Positions 1 through 13,921 of a stretch of DNA of 64,000 nucleotides are shown one piece after another. Under the pieces are notes generated by a model. That model did not search any database. It was not told the DNA's origin and was given only the letters and a program-made list of their open reading frames with translations. Origin of the DNA: Mansonella perstans (lineage: Eukaryota > Nematoda > Chromadorea > Rhabditida > Onchocercidae); contig JBAMDO010000039.1 in the NCBI GenBank assembly GCA_037074765.1, positions 62,001 to 126,000 of the forward strand, given 5' to 3'. A program made the translations under genes and the position numbers. Positions within the stretch are counted from its first letter, which is position 1, and each line of letters starts with the position of its first letter.

Positions 1-3000
1 TACAGACTTATTCTGAGTACTTTGATTTTTATTATCCTAAAATGTTCACTGAGGTATCGCCATTTAGACGATCTTTAACAGTAATAGTAACATTAATATA
101 ACTAATATAACTAGTTTAAGCTCTATTTTTCATTTTATTCGGTCAACGGTAATTGCAATTACAAGTAAAAAAAATAGAGTAAGAAATTAAGCTAAGAGTA
201 ATAAGTAATGATTGTTGGTCCCATCATCAACAAAAACAACAACTGCTCTACAACTATCAGCGCTATACACCTATTTTGAATAATAGTGATCGAAAATCAA
301 ATGTATCTAATAGAGATTTTAATGCACAAGTAAAATAATATCATAAAAAGGGAAAAAAATATTGGTATGTTTGCCATGCCTTTGTTGCTTCAATAATGAT
401 TAATGAAAGGGAAAGACGAAAGAGCTAGAATGAATTCTGGTTTGTCGCTGTTTATTATTTAGTGTTTATTAGTGTATCATCTGATACTATAATCCGGAAT
501 ATGTAGGACAGAGAGCGACATTAGGATTTATACGAAAATAAAAGAAAGATACGAAAGGAATAAGTGGAAAGAGGGAACTGTTTACTAAAAATGATGCAAT
601 ATATCATTTGGGCAGATTTTTGAATCACAGATTCTTCGGCTGCTCTTATATATGAACTAAGCTATAGGAGCGAGGAAAAATGGTTACAATTCACCATAAA
701 AATAAAACAAATGAAAAAAAAAAATTAGTGCAATTTAATAATTTTCAGAATGTTTAATTGAAATTAGAGCAAACACAATTTTCAAATTCAATAGGCAACT
801 TTTGACTTTAAGGATCTTTATGTTACAGCCTGATAATTACACGTCTTGCTTTACTAAGAATACTGATAAGTCGAATTAACAATCACAGTGAGAATAATGG
901 TGACACCAATAAAAATGTGATAAGAAGCAATTAATATGTTACTTGAAGCTTTTTCAGTCAAATTAATGAATACAAATTAGGAAAAAACATCAATATAAAC
1001 ATCTCAAATAGCGACTAAAATATTATCGATGTTTTTTATTGGTGTACACAAAGCGAAATGATGAAGAGAAAAGAGGACGAGATGGTCATTGACTTTTGAA
1101 ATTATTTTTTAGTTTAAGATTTCATAAAAATGAAATTTATTTGCGTATTCTGAAGCCTTGAAAAATTTCCTTATTCTTCTTAAGCAAATATTTTTAGCTT
1201 ATTTATTGAAGATTTAACAACATATAAATAAATAATCACATAAACACATAGTTTTGATCATTAACACAAAAAATGAAATTTATTTTTTATTTTTTTGTAT
1301 AAGCTAAAATATATTTAAAAATAAAAAAGGAGAAAATAGATAAGAGCAATCATGAAACTTTGAAAGTTGTTGTCTTTTTCACAAACTAAAATCAAATGAG
1401 AATGGAAGTTGCAGACAAGGTAGAGATAGAATCGATGAAAATGAAATAATAATAAGAGAAAGAAAGGGAGAATAACAACAAATGCGGCAATATAACAAAA
1501 TAAGTCTTTTAAAAATAATTAGCAATAAACTTTATGAAGCATAAAATTTCCTAACTGTTTATGGAATGTCAATTGGATTTTAAAAGAAGACAAGGCATGA
1601 AATGATGAATTTATCAAATTTCAAAATTAAAAATGACGCAAAGTAAAGGTAAAAGAAAAGTTGAATATTTTCACTTGAAATAAGAAAACAGCGTTAACAT
1701 TATGCCACCATAAAATGAATGCATGGTATAATAGAAGTGCAACTGAACTATAAATCCCAGTTAGATAAATAAACTGCGACAATCGTTAAAGTAATTGAAT
1801 TGTGAATAGCATATTTTACAAGAAAGAAAAACACTCGAAGTTTAACAGCAGAAAACCAATTAGCAAACAACAAATTATAATAATACTAAAAAAGTATTAC
1901 ATGAGAAACAAATGCGCATGGATGACTTAAATTCATGGATAATAAGATTTGAGAATTTGCCGCATATCGTGTCATTTAAGAGTTAACATCCATTTGAACG
2001 AGATTTCTCGGAGGGCATTCAAATGAATTTTAAATATTCGTGAATCAAAAGAAAAACTAAATTAAGAAAAGCATGATTTTTTCACTGAAATGGCTAGTGA
2101 TAGTCATTTAAACAGCTAAAGGTAGTAAACTTCGATCAACTGAAAAGAGCCAAAAGATATTTCAAGGGCATTTTTAAAATATTACCGTACTTCATAAAAT
2201 ATTGAGGAAAATGAATGACAAGAATGATGTATTCGATATAGATGATACTAGACAGCTAATGATGCAATGAGTGACATTAGTTTGTAAGTGTTTCATTTAC
2301 GGTACGAGTGAGAGGACAGAAAAAGTTGGAATTTTGAAAAGAAATCGGAAATAAGTACATGGAACGAAATCATCCACTTATCTAATGAAGTAATCATAAG
2401 CAAGTAATTGAGCTTTTCTGCAAACTATACAGGAAAAACACCAATACCACATAGTATGGATGCTGAATGAATCTCGGAGGATGGATAAAATGATACTGAA
2501 TAACTGAGTTAAACATTTATATAATAAACATTTCAATAGTTTCTGATTAATGCTAAGCAGAAATTCAAGAACAAAATTTCAAAACTCTCGGAATATCTGG
2601 TAAATTGTACAAATTGAATCTGAAATAGTATACAAAAATACGATAAGAGAAAGGGTGCTACTGAAATATTATCACTAAAACAACTGCAACATATTGTCTT
2701 CGAACTACATAACAGATCCTCAGTGAAAAATTTAAAGAATTTATTCTGTTTTTATTCGTAAATTTAAATAATTAAGGAAACCCACGCTTCTGGAAGAGCA
2801 AAAAGGAACATAAAACAACTTTTAAATGGTTTTAATCTTTCTCATAGAAAACTGAATTAAAAAAGATGACAACTTCAGAATGCGCATATTTAAAAGTTTT
2901 GAAATTTTTTAAAAAACTTAAGGACGAAAATTTTAAAGTTTTGAAAAAACTGTTTTCCAGAATCTCTTATTTTTGACGAAGATTATTAATCTTTGCTAAC

Positions 3001-3861
3001 AGGACAGTTGGACATATTTTCGGGAGCAGGTCTAAGTCACATTATCATAAGCCCGCCTACTATAGGAATAAGAATCTTTTTCCTAGAAGCAAACTCATAA
3101 CTAATGTTTAACAATGTTAGTTTATTTGTCATGTCAGACTAACAAAATATGGTCGATTTGGGCACTGCTCAGAATTGATAGGATTAGAGCTCAGTTTCCT
3201 TCAATATCAGGATTTGTTGTGTGATGAAAAGAGGAAAGAAAGCAAAAGAAACAACTCAAGCATTTAGCAATGCCTCTTGACAAATAAAGAAATTAAATAA
3301 ATTTCTGACTAAATGTGAACCAATTCTTCAATCGCTCAGTACCAAACTGATAACAAGTCAATGATCCATTTAACAGATATCAAGAATAAAATTTCAAGAG
3401 TACAATAAGCAATGAATGAGATAAATATTAAGATTGAAATTGCTTTGTTTTCCATTCGTAAGTTACATATTCTCAGCTCTAAGTTTTTTTGATCATCTCA
3501 TCTATTTTTTTTGTAGAACACTTCCATAATTGATGATAAATCAATTATTACTTTCGAAAGTAATTTATCAAATCGTTAGACGAAAATGAAGTTACTAGAA
3601 GTGCAAAAACATGGACTAAATTTCTCTCATTTTTGAGGCTACAAATCTTAGAAAAAAAAATCTTAGAAATTAAAAGTAAAAAGTTGTTAAAGTTAGCTTT
3701 TTACAATAGCGATTTGTGGCAACCAGTTATTTTGGTTGTGCAACTTATCTTGGAATAATTTGGAAGAAAATTAAAGCACGGCTTAAATTAGTTTTTAAAA
3801 CTGCGATAAATTCAATCTGTGACAAGAAAGCAAAAAGCAGAACGTAAAAAATACATATGCG

Positions 3862-4074
3862 ATGCTGTGGATGGTATCACTGCTATTTCCAATCATGGTA
3901 GGAAAATTTCATGTCCAATTCATTGCCAAATTTCACGCCAGGAAAAATCGGAAAAAACCGCCTATACGACAAGTTTTTCGACCAGTTCCAGGTTCTCCGG
4001 AGAAGCAAAAAAAACATCAAAACAATTCTGGCATAATTAAAATGTTTTCACTACACCAAAGCATATATGCACAT
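3862..4074 (+). CDS. Weak candidate first exon, hypothetical protein
   Basis: An open frame starts with ATG at 3862, encodes a hydrophobic start (LWMVSLLFPIMVG) like a signal peptide or anchor, then a basic stretch with KNRKKPPIRQVFRPVPGSPE, and reaches a GTAAGT donor at 4075. Base composition is less AT-biased than its surroundings. The frame also continues unspliced to a stop at 4197. I do not recognise the protein and found no matching downstream exon. The apparent donor lies in a palindrome, so it may be fortuitous. Non-coding sequence is the more likely explanation. Confidence 0.2.
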
Positions 4075-4113
4075 GTAAGTACAAATATGTACATGGGTAC
4101 ATATGTACTTACA
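4074..4113. repeat. Imperfect palindrome bounded by GTAAGT and ACTTACAG
   Basis: TGTAAGTACAAATATGTAC is followed after a few bases by GTACATATGTACTTACA, forming a near-perfect inverted repeat. The outer edges read as a splice donor and a splice acceptor on the plus strand. A hairpin is possible in DNA or RNA. An intron this short would be unusual beside the others in this window, which are about 120 nt or longer. Confidence 0.7.
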
Positions 4114-6422
4114 GCATATTGCTGTATGTACTGCATGTGCTTACGATCAATAAAAATGTTATTCCAATACTATTTTAAAATCATTTTGTTTGGTTAACAT
4201 TGTAGGGAAAGGAATCTGTGATTTTGCGGATGGTAAAATAGAAGAAATTCAGCAAAGTTTGTGAAAATAGTAATATCACTTGATGAAATTCGACCATATT
4301 GTTGAAAGATATTGAATAATTTATATGCATGACATACAAATTTTTTAATTACAAAGAAATACAAAAATGACACACAGAAAAATGTCATTGCCAACAGTTA
4401 AAGAGATATATCATGTTGAATATACTTGTTTTTAATACATAATAGCGGAAAAAAAACTAAATACAATTAGTTATATGTTAGATGTCATTCAGTCCGTCAT
4501 CATATATGTTTATCATAGGACAACCTTTCTACCTAGCAGTTCAAGGTTCTCCTTTAAAATCAAGAAGTTTGTAAATCTTAGATCGGGTGTCAATTTTTTT
4601 TTTTCAAATATTTCAAAAAATTTTAATCTCTCGTTGCATATGAACATGTGAAGTTGATAGGAAATCCCAATAGAGTTCCAACAGTATTGAATTTATAATT
4701 TAACCTTCCTAATTTCAAATGAAAAACAAACTATGAAGGAAATAGCTTCACTCTGAAAATTATCAAGTCAATGAATTTGATAAGGAAATCCGATTATTCT
4801 ATCATAATCATTTTGAAGCGACCGGTTCCGCTTCTCCTACCATTGACTGTTGATTCAATTTTCGCTTTTATCTTTTTGCTAACTTGTAAAGTCTAAAATA
4901 TTATATTATTGAATGACAAATGCCTTTCGCCTTTTCTTAACTTATTACACTCACGAGAATCGGTTCAAATAGGAAATACAAAAATATTCATGATCTTCAG
5001 AAATTATTATTTTCCACTTATGTTCGCTTTCATATATAGTAGGCCTTATTATTTCTTCCTAGATATGTCAAACTTGCTAATTGCAAGTAATTACAAGAAA
5101 CGAAAAAATTAAATTAAAATCAAAAAAAGTCGTGTGGAAGAAAACTGCATGCAAATTACAGGAACGAAGTAGTAGAGTAGTATGGAAGCAATCTCCAATA
5201 TTTTTAATTATTTTTGTAAATCGCGAAAGTGATGTTGAAAAAGACAAGAGAAATACAATTTTAGAGAGATACAATAAAGAATCAATCAACAGAAATGCAA
5301 ATTTCCTTCTTTGCATTTTTTTCATTCATTTAAAAATTCAGCCTACGAATTTTAAAAGTATTGGCAATTCCTACTTCCGGAAAATTTCAGAGAAAACTTC
5401 TGAAGTTAAAGGAGGTAAATTAAACAGTGAGAAAGAGCATGCATCCTGCACCAGTCTGTTGGAGAAGCAGTATTATGTAGCTAGAAAAATTAATAATTAG
5501 TTAAAGTGGTTATGCAAGGCCACTGATCGCAAATATCAACAGCAGAAAGTTTTACTGTAATGAGGAAAAATTAAATTATTCATCTCTTCTAAGTAACTGA
5601 TAAATGAACTCAGCAAGCGTTGATTTCCTGGCTAACTTTTTTTCTAGCCTCATTGAGACTAGGATTAAGCATGAGAAATATAATCACACAGTAGGAAAGC
5701 TAAAAATAAGTAGTTTAGCAGTAAGATCACTTTAAAGGTAAACTGATGGAAGATAAGAAAGGCATAAGGACTTCTTATAAGGTCGAAATACATTCTCAAC
5801 CCTACTATGTGACCATATTTCTCAAGTTTAATCCCAGTCGTAATGAGGTTGGAAAAAAAGTTGATTAGGAAATCAATGCTTGTTGAATTCATTAATTATT
5901 GTTATTTAAGTTGAAAATTTGAAGTAAGTGGAGAAGAAAATCAACAGTAAGTTGAAAAAAAAAAAAAAAAATTGTCCATGATATTTAATTACATGACTAT
6001 TTGAGGTTGGAAGTACTTATGATTTTTAAATTCCCATTTCATAGCGATTTTTAAAAGCTTCCGCCAAAAATTTATGATATTTGAAAACTAGTTCGAATGA
6101 AGCAAATGAGTTTTTTCTTTAACATCATGCCTAGAACAGAGAAAAATCGGAATGCCTATTTTTTATCCTTTACAAGAGTTGTTGATAAAAACAGAAAGAT
6201 AGAGGTAGTAGGCAAAGAGGGCCAATTTTTCCATTTGGTTATTAGTTATTATCCATCATATCAAACTAATGAATTTGAATAATGAAATGAGAAATGTATA
6301 AAATAAAGAAAAGAATTGCCGATCAAAAATGATTCATAAAAAGGAGAAATTTGGAACTGTTTATAAAAAGTATCAAATCATTCGGTATTCTCTCTGATAT
6401 ACTATACCAATACATCATTAAA

Positions 6423-6470
6423 CATACATACATGCATTTACATACATACATATATATGCATACGTATGTG
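6423..6470. repeat. CATA/TATG-type microsatellite
   Basis: An interrupted run of CATACATA and TACATACATA units followed by ATATATGCATACGTATG. No coding sense; ordinary low-complexity DNA. Confidence 0.8.
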
Positions 6471-6703
6471 CACAAGCAGACACATAACTTATAAACAGAC
6501 ACAAAGTTGCAAATAGTTTGGCAATAGCAATTACTTTAATGGATTTCATCGTCCGAATAATGCTGTTCTAATCTAATTTTGTCGTGTAGCACGTGATGAT
6601 GAAAAAATGACTTTTTTAGTTATTGATGGAAAGCACGCACATGCATCCATACATGAGATACACAAACACAAATACATCAACTCTAAAGGAAAAAAATGAC
6701 CAA

Positions 6704-6783
6704 ATTCTACGTATTTTACGTACTTCTACTGGTCACCTTACTACTATTCTACGTATTCTACGTACTTCTACTGGTCACGTTAC
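6704..6783. repeat. 42-bp tandem duplication
   Basis: ATTCTACGTATT(T/C)TACGTA followed by CTTCTACTGGTCAC occurs twice, starting at 6704 and 6746, with very few differences between copies. The second copy is slightly shorter. No gene overlaps it. Confidence 0.85.
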
Positions 6784-9700
6784 CGATAATGCTATAAGCT
6801 AGTGCAGTTTTTTTTTATTAGAAATGAGAAGGGAAGAGTTCGAATTGTACAGAAGTTTAAAAACTTCAAAAAATGCTTCAATTATCACTATGGGTTAGAA
6901 AAGAGAAATCAATTTGTGTACCACTATGTCAGCGCTGTTTCAACGGAAAGGTCATAGTATCATCATACTAATGTTTCATGATAAACGAGTTTTGCTTTAC
7001 AAACTGAATAAATACATCCTGATAATGTCATTCGAAGATTGATATTGCAGTTTCAATCAGATACTTCGATATGTCAAAGGAGGGGATTGTCATTTTTTAA
7101 AGTGTTTCAAGTAGGAAAAATGCTTCGTTTTAGTTTTTTTTAGATCAAGATCTTTTATATGATTTCGATGCGCTAGTGTTAGTATCAGATAAATGATAAT
7201 ACAGGTCAGATGATGCGGAAAACTTTCGATATCATTATTATTATTATAGCGCAATAGCTATCAACATTTACGCTTTCATCAGGAATGCATATCATTTATA
7301 GTTTGGCTGAAAAGTGACATGTCATGGTGCAACCGATCGTAATTGTTTTAGTAAATTGGACAACAATAATCACTAATATAAATTTATTTTCACGCTCAGC
7401 CAGATCTAAAAACTCCCATATGTGACAGATTCAATCAGTAACCGGAGTGGCAGTCTGCACATCAACGGCAATTTTCAAGGAGAAATAAAGATGTGAATAC
7501 AGCACTAATACATCTGTTAACTTCTGAGAAATATCGATAAAAAGCAGCCATGTCGTGCATCTATTGGACTCTCAGCTATGCTGGAATTTTTTGCATAAAG
7601 GCTTGATTTTTTTTACGCTCAGAAAATTTCTCAATTCCTCCATTTTGCATAGCGATGCTAACGATTACAGCTAGCATAGAAAGGTATGCAACCGTTTTCG
7701 CTTTATCTGCGAACATATTTTATTGAAAATTACCGTTTTTGAAGTGTCCCAAATTCCGAACTGGAGTTTTATTTCAGAATTTAGATAATGTAAAATTTTT
7801 TAATCGGTGGATGATATAAAAGTAATTGGAATCTATGAAATATTCGATGTTTTTTACAACGGAAAAAATTATTTCAAGTTTTTTGGGGACTTATTTTTTC
7901 TAATGTCTAATTTTTAGAAAGTGCAAAAAGTACAGTGTTTCCGGAATATCTGAAAAAAGGAGGGTTCAAAAAAAATCAAGAAATGTTGCATTACAAAGCG
8001 CACTCATAAAAATCAGTTTTAAATAACGATTTCAAGGAAAGTATTGATTTGTTGGGGTTTAAACAAATCGGCCAACTTCGGACAAATGTGAAGTATGAAC
8101 TTAAAAATGTCAACTTCGGGAAATATTTCTGAGATTAAAATGGATATGGAAAAACATTGAGAAGGCAGGGACGTGGCAAAAATGACTGTTATTAAAAACT
8201 TTAACGTCATTCTTCTACTACCAGTGATGCCTATGCTATATTGCAAAAGACAATTAAATGATGGAGCATATTATTATGCAAATCTAATTTTCAAGGAGCA
8301 CAACACGTTTGCTGCAATCTTATGTATATATCACAATCCAACTACAAATCAAGCACTGAATTAATGTGATTCAGAATTTTGCACAACAATATGTCACTAT
8401 AATTTTTTCTTATTAAATTGCAAAGACGATAAAAATAATGAAATTATGGTTTTTACCTGATCGAGAGATAATATTTTAAGTGAGAAAAATTGCACTTAGA
8501 TTAATAAATGTTGGAAGGAATGTATGCATTCAAATTTGTAGCTATCACAATAGGAATTTTCGATATAAAGAAATGAAACAGTAGGAACACGGTTGCTTTC
8601 AATGATTTTTTTTTGTTCAAATCAAAAAGATAGCAGGAATAATTAAACAAAAAGGAAGAACGTACGAAATTTACTATATTTGGGGATGGTCATTAGATGT
8701 TCAAATTTTTTGAAATTTATTGCTATAAACAAATGATATTTTATTTATCATAATGAAATATGCTATTTTGTTTACGAAACATATAAGATTCTGATTTTGG
8801 AATTTCTTTTAAACTGCTAATTTTAAAGTTTCGTTTATAATTGCTTTGTCTAACTTCCTAAATTTCGAAAATGATATCTCCCAGTAGACAAAGATGACTT
8901 ATTTTCATTTTTATGTCCACGCAGCAGCATTTCTTTTACGTTGACATACCAGTGTCCGAAATTGTTGCAAAATTTTTCATATCTCATCAAAACAACATTC
9001 TAATAAAGTAAATCTGTGATTTTCTCCTCCAACTATGAAACACTGTATGCCAAGTTTTTATATACTTAACATTAAGAATCAAAAGGATCTCATAACATCA
9101 CACATGGTGACTTGTGATTCACATATCACAATATGTAGTATAAAATAGATCAAGTTAATTTTAAAGCAAGCATTATCGAGTATTTCAAAACCTCAAAAAC
9201 GATGAAACATGTTTGTTTATATTTAATTAATTTTTATAATTACCTGTCTCATTCTCTCAAAGAGGTCTACAAAAAAAGAAAATTAAAGAGTAGTTCTAGT
9301 TCATACTGAAATAAATTAACAAAAGCTAATCAATTATTATTATTTCTTAGTTTTATTTTTTACATAGGACAGATTAATTGATTGTTTTGGTAAAACATTT
9401 GTTTGGTTCTGAAACACATGAATTTTGAAGATTTTGTGATTAACATCTCAATGTCATGAATACCATAAAATAAATGGAAAAATGTTCTTAAAAAGGAAAG
9501 TCATTTTTCACTAACTGAAAATTAGACTGAATCAAAATTCGTTCATCAACTATACAACTTGCATGCCAATGAAATTTGTTTCGTCAATTTTCCCACACTT
9601 TCGTTGGTGGATTATACTATGAAATGGTCACCGAGAAATGTAACAAACGTTGAATGTCACCCACTGAACTTAAAAAAATCGTTCGTGACACATCCGTTTC

Positions 9701-12540
9701 ACTCATAACTGTTCTGAACCGATTAGTGAGCAAGAAGTATTGCTAGAATTTGCATAAAATAATTGATATTTTAACATCTAAAAAAATCAATTGATAATTT
9801 GGTTATAAACATTGTATAATATAAGCTATTTGTCGATATATACTTTGCAAGGACGAAAAATTTACAAATCATAACTAGTTATTAAAATCCACTGTTTCCT
9901 GAAATTTATTTAATGCAGCTTTCAGTACAACTCATTAACTCTACTTTAATCTTACGCTTTTCCTTTTCATTGCCAACTAAATGGGGAAACAAATGGGAAA
10001 AGAATTCAAATTGAGCAATTCTAAGCTTCTAAGAGTTCTAAGATTAGAGATTTTAATCTTTTATAAATTTTATAGATGCCAGAGAGGTATAAAACCAATA
10101 TCACTGACGGATATTAGTTCTGCCTATAATTAGAAATTGAGGATGAACAAAAAATTCCTCAAAAAATTGAGCTTAATTCTCACCAAAAAAAAAATTCTGT
10201 TCACCGCTTTTTCCGTCCTCATTTCCATATCACTGAGCTTTAGCTAAATACGACATTATGGAAGATTATTGAAAAAAATAATCTTCATGAGACTATAGCG
10301 ATGAATTCGATAATTTTATAAAGTCAAAATTCATCTCATTTAAATGATATTGTTTACAGATCTGCTCATACATTTCAAGTAACTTTTTTTACAAATCATG
10401 AAAGACTAAACATTTGTCCATAAATAACTGTTAATGAAGTATGGAGAAGAGTAATTCATGCTTTCAAATGAAGATTTAAAATCGTTGAATCAAATGCCCG
10501 AACGTAATGCTCTTCACAAGTGTATTCACAAGCCAACGGCTGAGACTATCATAGAGATATTTTTTAATGAGTAGTCCACAAAAATGCTAATACATAAGTA
10601 TGCTGTTGCATAATTTTTTCCATTCGTAGACCGCATAAAAAATATATATGCAAAGCATTTTCAAATTGAACTTTTTTGTTCAAAATAATCTCAAATATTC
10701 AAAGCAAATTCAAAGCTATTCTAATTTTGACCATATATTAGGAACGTTTTAAAAATCCTAATCCTAAACTAATTTTTGATCAACTATGAAAGATCGTAGA
10801 AACCAATGTTGTAAGAATATTTATTAAGTTATATAAATTTAAGTAAATAAATTTCCCGAACTGTATTTTATAAATGAATAAATTATAAAATGAAGAAAAA
10901 TGAAGGTGCTCTCTGGTGAATTGGTGCAGGAAGATCGCTAAATCATTTCTGCTAACTTAACATGCAAAAATTTTTATCAGTCTTTGCAGATACAATCGCT
11001 TATCCATAGAATCAATGTAGAAAGAACTGAAATCAAGTCACATATGAAAATTTTTGAGAGTATTGTCGCGATTAAGAACTTCAAAGCAGATCTTTTATTC
11101 TACCAAATTTTGCTATTTCATTTGAAATCGTTCATTGCATAATTAATTCATTTTTGGACTTACAAATTTTCGCTAAGAGATCGTTTATGCTTAATTAAAT
11201 TAAAAGAGCATAAATATGAGAAAAGCGAAATGAATGGCTAGTAAGAGTAGCATATGACTTATTTCATTTGAGAGATCATATTTTTAAGATTCATCCGAAG
11301 TAAGTCAAACAAGAAGTTTCCTCATTCTTCCAATCACTGTGCAGTAACACAGTTAAATTTCGTAAAAAAATCATCGCACTTTGTAACAAAATAGTGAACA
11401 TTTGAGGAAATTTCCAAAAAGCAAACTTTTGTTTAGATTCATTTAGTATATTTTATCTCTTGATAAAATACAATCCCATACCTTGGAAGTACTAACTTTT
11501 CTTTCCATTTTATAAAGACAAATTTGCAAATTGCTTAAGTTTAATCAACTTAATATTGAAATATTGAAAAACACAAGTTAAAAATATTGAAACTTAATCC
11601 GAAAAGAAAAGCGAAGAAACTTGAGCGTCTCATTTCATAAATATTAATTCATAGCTTTACAGCTTTAACTGCTTCAAATGCTAAACATTGACAATGAAAA
11701 TGAAACGCAACGTCATTTCTTCGACATTTTCTTCCCGATTATTTATAGGTTCAAAATTTTGCATTGAAAGGAAACTGTAATATTGAAAGGAAAAAGATTG
11801 AAAGTTTGAAAACTTTGTTGTCTTCTATCCATTCGTTTTTGTTCAGATAGTATCAATATGTTATGAATAGCTATTGAAAAAAGCATTTATTATCTTGAAA
11901 AGCTAGCTTCCATCTTACATTAAAAGGAAACTGTAACAATTTGATAATCATATCCTTCACTTCCCTAAGTCTCATTTTTCCAAATTGATTTACCAGTTCA
12001 TGGTTTTTTTATTCGATCCATATAGCTTATTGTACATTGTATTTTGGAAGTGTTATCATTTAATTATTTGTGATTTCATGAAAATAAAATTGCTAAATAT
12101 TTACGTAGAAACTGCCTTGTTTCGAGAAGAAAAGCTCTTTTTTTATTTTGAATACGTTTCACGTTATCTCAATACAACACATATACATCTGAAATTTTGG
12201 AAACCACGAATATTCTCGAGACACTTCGATCACGACTTTCCATAAATTTTCATAGAAGTAGCTAGAATTCTACAGAAATCTGTAATAATTAACATTCAGA
12301 ACTCTAACTGACAAGAGTGGCAAGACTGACTGACAAGGCAATAACTAACAAGACTAACTGCAGTTAATGCAAAACAATAAAGTTTGACATTGTTTTTTGT
12401 TATTTCCAGATAACATTTTAATAAGACATTTAAGTGTTATGAAAGTTTTTGTCTCTTTGTTTGCCTTGGCATCTAATGATACCAAAAAAATATTTCTCGA
12501 TAATTTATAACAAAAAAAGTGCACGTATTCAACCAAATAA

Positions 12541-13903
12541 TCACTGAAACGTTTTTTTGCTATGTAAATCTTTTAACACCTCGTCCAATTCGTCATCCTC
12601 CATTTTGTTTTCCAAACTAAATTTTTTTGATTATTACACTAATAGAAAGAATCGGGAATAGAAATCCTACAACAAATTCTGAGAACTTGATTTTTCGTGC
12701 CAAATGACTAGATCATGTATCCAGAAATCGTCACAAAAATGTGACATTAATGACATGATATGTTTCGAATGATCTCTTTAATAAAATAAGTCAGAATGAT
12801 CATTTACGAAATAAAAATAAAAATGGGAAATATAAATGCAAAAACCTGGGAATTAAAGCTTTCGCTTCCTCAGATGTTTCTGGGCAAAGGTTCGCAATCT
12901 GTGCAACCTCGAATTTATGCAGCGGTTTCGTTGCCAACAAACTGCAATCTACATTACTGAAGACTCAGTTTTGATCTTAACAACATGGGAAAAAAGTTTG
13001 TAGAAACATATTCTCTCCAGATATAAAATTTCACATACGTTCTAACAGCTCGAATCGTTTCCCTATTTTTAAATCGTGCCATTCGTCGTGTATAATTCAA
13101 AGTTTTCACGAATACATCACTCATCTCGTCAATTTCCTCCTGAAAATATCATAGCCTTATTATTAGTAAAGACAAATTTTCTGAACATCAATAGCAAATG
13201 CACCTCAAACACGTACAATCACAATGGTTACAAAAGAACAAAGTTCAGAAAAAGGAATTCATTCAACTAATTGAATCATAACAAAAAGATTAAAGATGAA
13301 AGTTAAACAAGACATAAACGACGCTATTTCTAGCACCTGCAAGAACGCAGAGAAGTTTGAAAATAAATTGAAAAAAAATCAAGACGCGAAATCGAAACGA
13401 TAACACCCATCATTTGTCCTCTATCATCTGCCAACTGTTGATTAATTTACTATTTCATACAAGAAGTTTAAAATTATACATGAAACTAATTTGCTGTATA
13501 TACAACAGCCTCATGCTAGCTTTGATTAAACGTAGCCGACTCCAAACTCAATGACCAATTTATTTCAGCTCGTGTTCTAATCATAAGACTATACCTTTTG
13601 CTCACTTTGCTGTCGGCGATGTTCTAATAATAGATATACTTCCGATGTTAACAAAGTATCAGCTTGTTCAAATTCTGAAAATAGAAATGATAATTAATCT
13701 AAACACAAAAAGCTGCTATTCCATGGAACATTGAAAACATATTTGAAACATAAGCAAAGTATTTACCTTTTTGTTGCACTATCTTTGCCTTTAATGCTAG
13801 GTGGAAAGAACAAGACAATAAGAAAAAAGGAAAACAAACCTTTCGGAAATTTCAGCTCCGTTGCATCTTCATCTGTTGTATCGTCGGACTGATTACTCGG
13901 CAT
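12541..13903 (-). CDS. rpb-4: RNA polymerase II subunit RPB4 (POLR2D)
   Basis: RPB4 pairs with RPB7 to form the detachable stalk of RNA polymerase II in the nucleus. Five exons on the minus strand: 13903-13840, 13674-13595, 13139-13039, 12941-12846 and 12616-12541, all with GT-AG introns and matching phases, giving 138 residues (human is 142). Family hallmarks are visible: an acidic N-terminus ending [14 protein letters not shown], then [52 protein letters not shown] and EEAKALIP, and a C-terminal acidic helix before KKTFQ. The start is the first ATG after a trans-splice-like acceptor 12 nt upstream. It is the last of three same-strand genes. Identification is secure; only exon edges carry small uncertainty. 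Confidence 0.95.
13767..13796 (-). other. Candidate 30-nt in-frame microexon inside RPB4 intron 1
   Basis: On the minus strand a CCTAG acceptor is followed by exactly 30 nt and then an AAAAG|GTAAAT donor. RPB4 exon 1 ends in phase 1, and inclusion would keep frame, inserting [10 protein letters not shown] between FPK and EFEQ. The family normally has these residues adjacent, so inclusion would be an alternative or lineage-specific insertion, or the sites may simply be decoys. Confidence 0.35.
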
Positions 13904-13921
13904 TATCTCTTTCCGCTACAG
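13904..13921 (-). promoter_or_regulatory. Probable spliced-leader acceptor of RPB4
   Basis: On the minus strand TTTCTGTAG precedes a 12-nt leader and the ATG at 13903. No upstream coding exon matches it. A short leader after an AG is what SL trans-splicing produces in nematodes. Confidence 0.55.

Larger units (their letters stand above)
1..12540. other. Long AT-rich region without a recognised gene
   Basis: About 12.5 kb in which I see no chain of exons that can be joined by phase into a recognisable protein on either strand. Open frames are short, rich in Phe/Ile/Lys/Asn and typical of random AT-rich sequence. The region holds a weak candidate exon near 3862, a palindromic segment at 4074-4113, a CATA-type microsatellite near 6423 and a 42-bp tandem duplication at 6704. 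It lies 3' of RPB4, so its right edge should include the RPB4 3' UTR. It could also be intron of a gene whose exons lie outside the window. Confidence 0.6.

Noticed and set aside
5081..5500. 139-codon plus-strand open frame
   Set aside because: Lys/Asn/Ser-rich, with an overlapping open frame on the other strand; no domain or splice evidence.
8019..8364. Overlapping short open frames on both strands
   Set aside because: Mutually antisense, short and unrecognised; typical of chance in AT-rich DNA.
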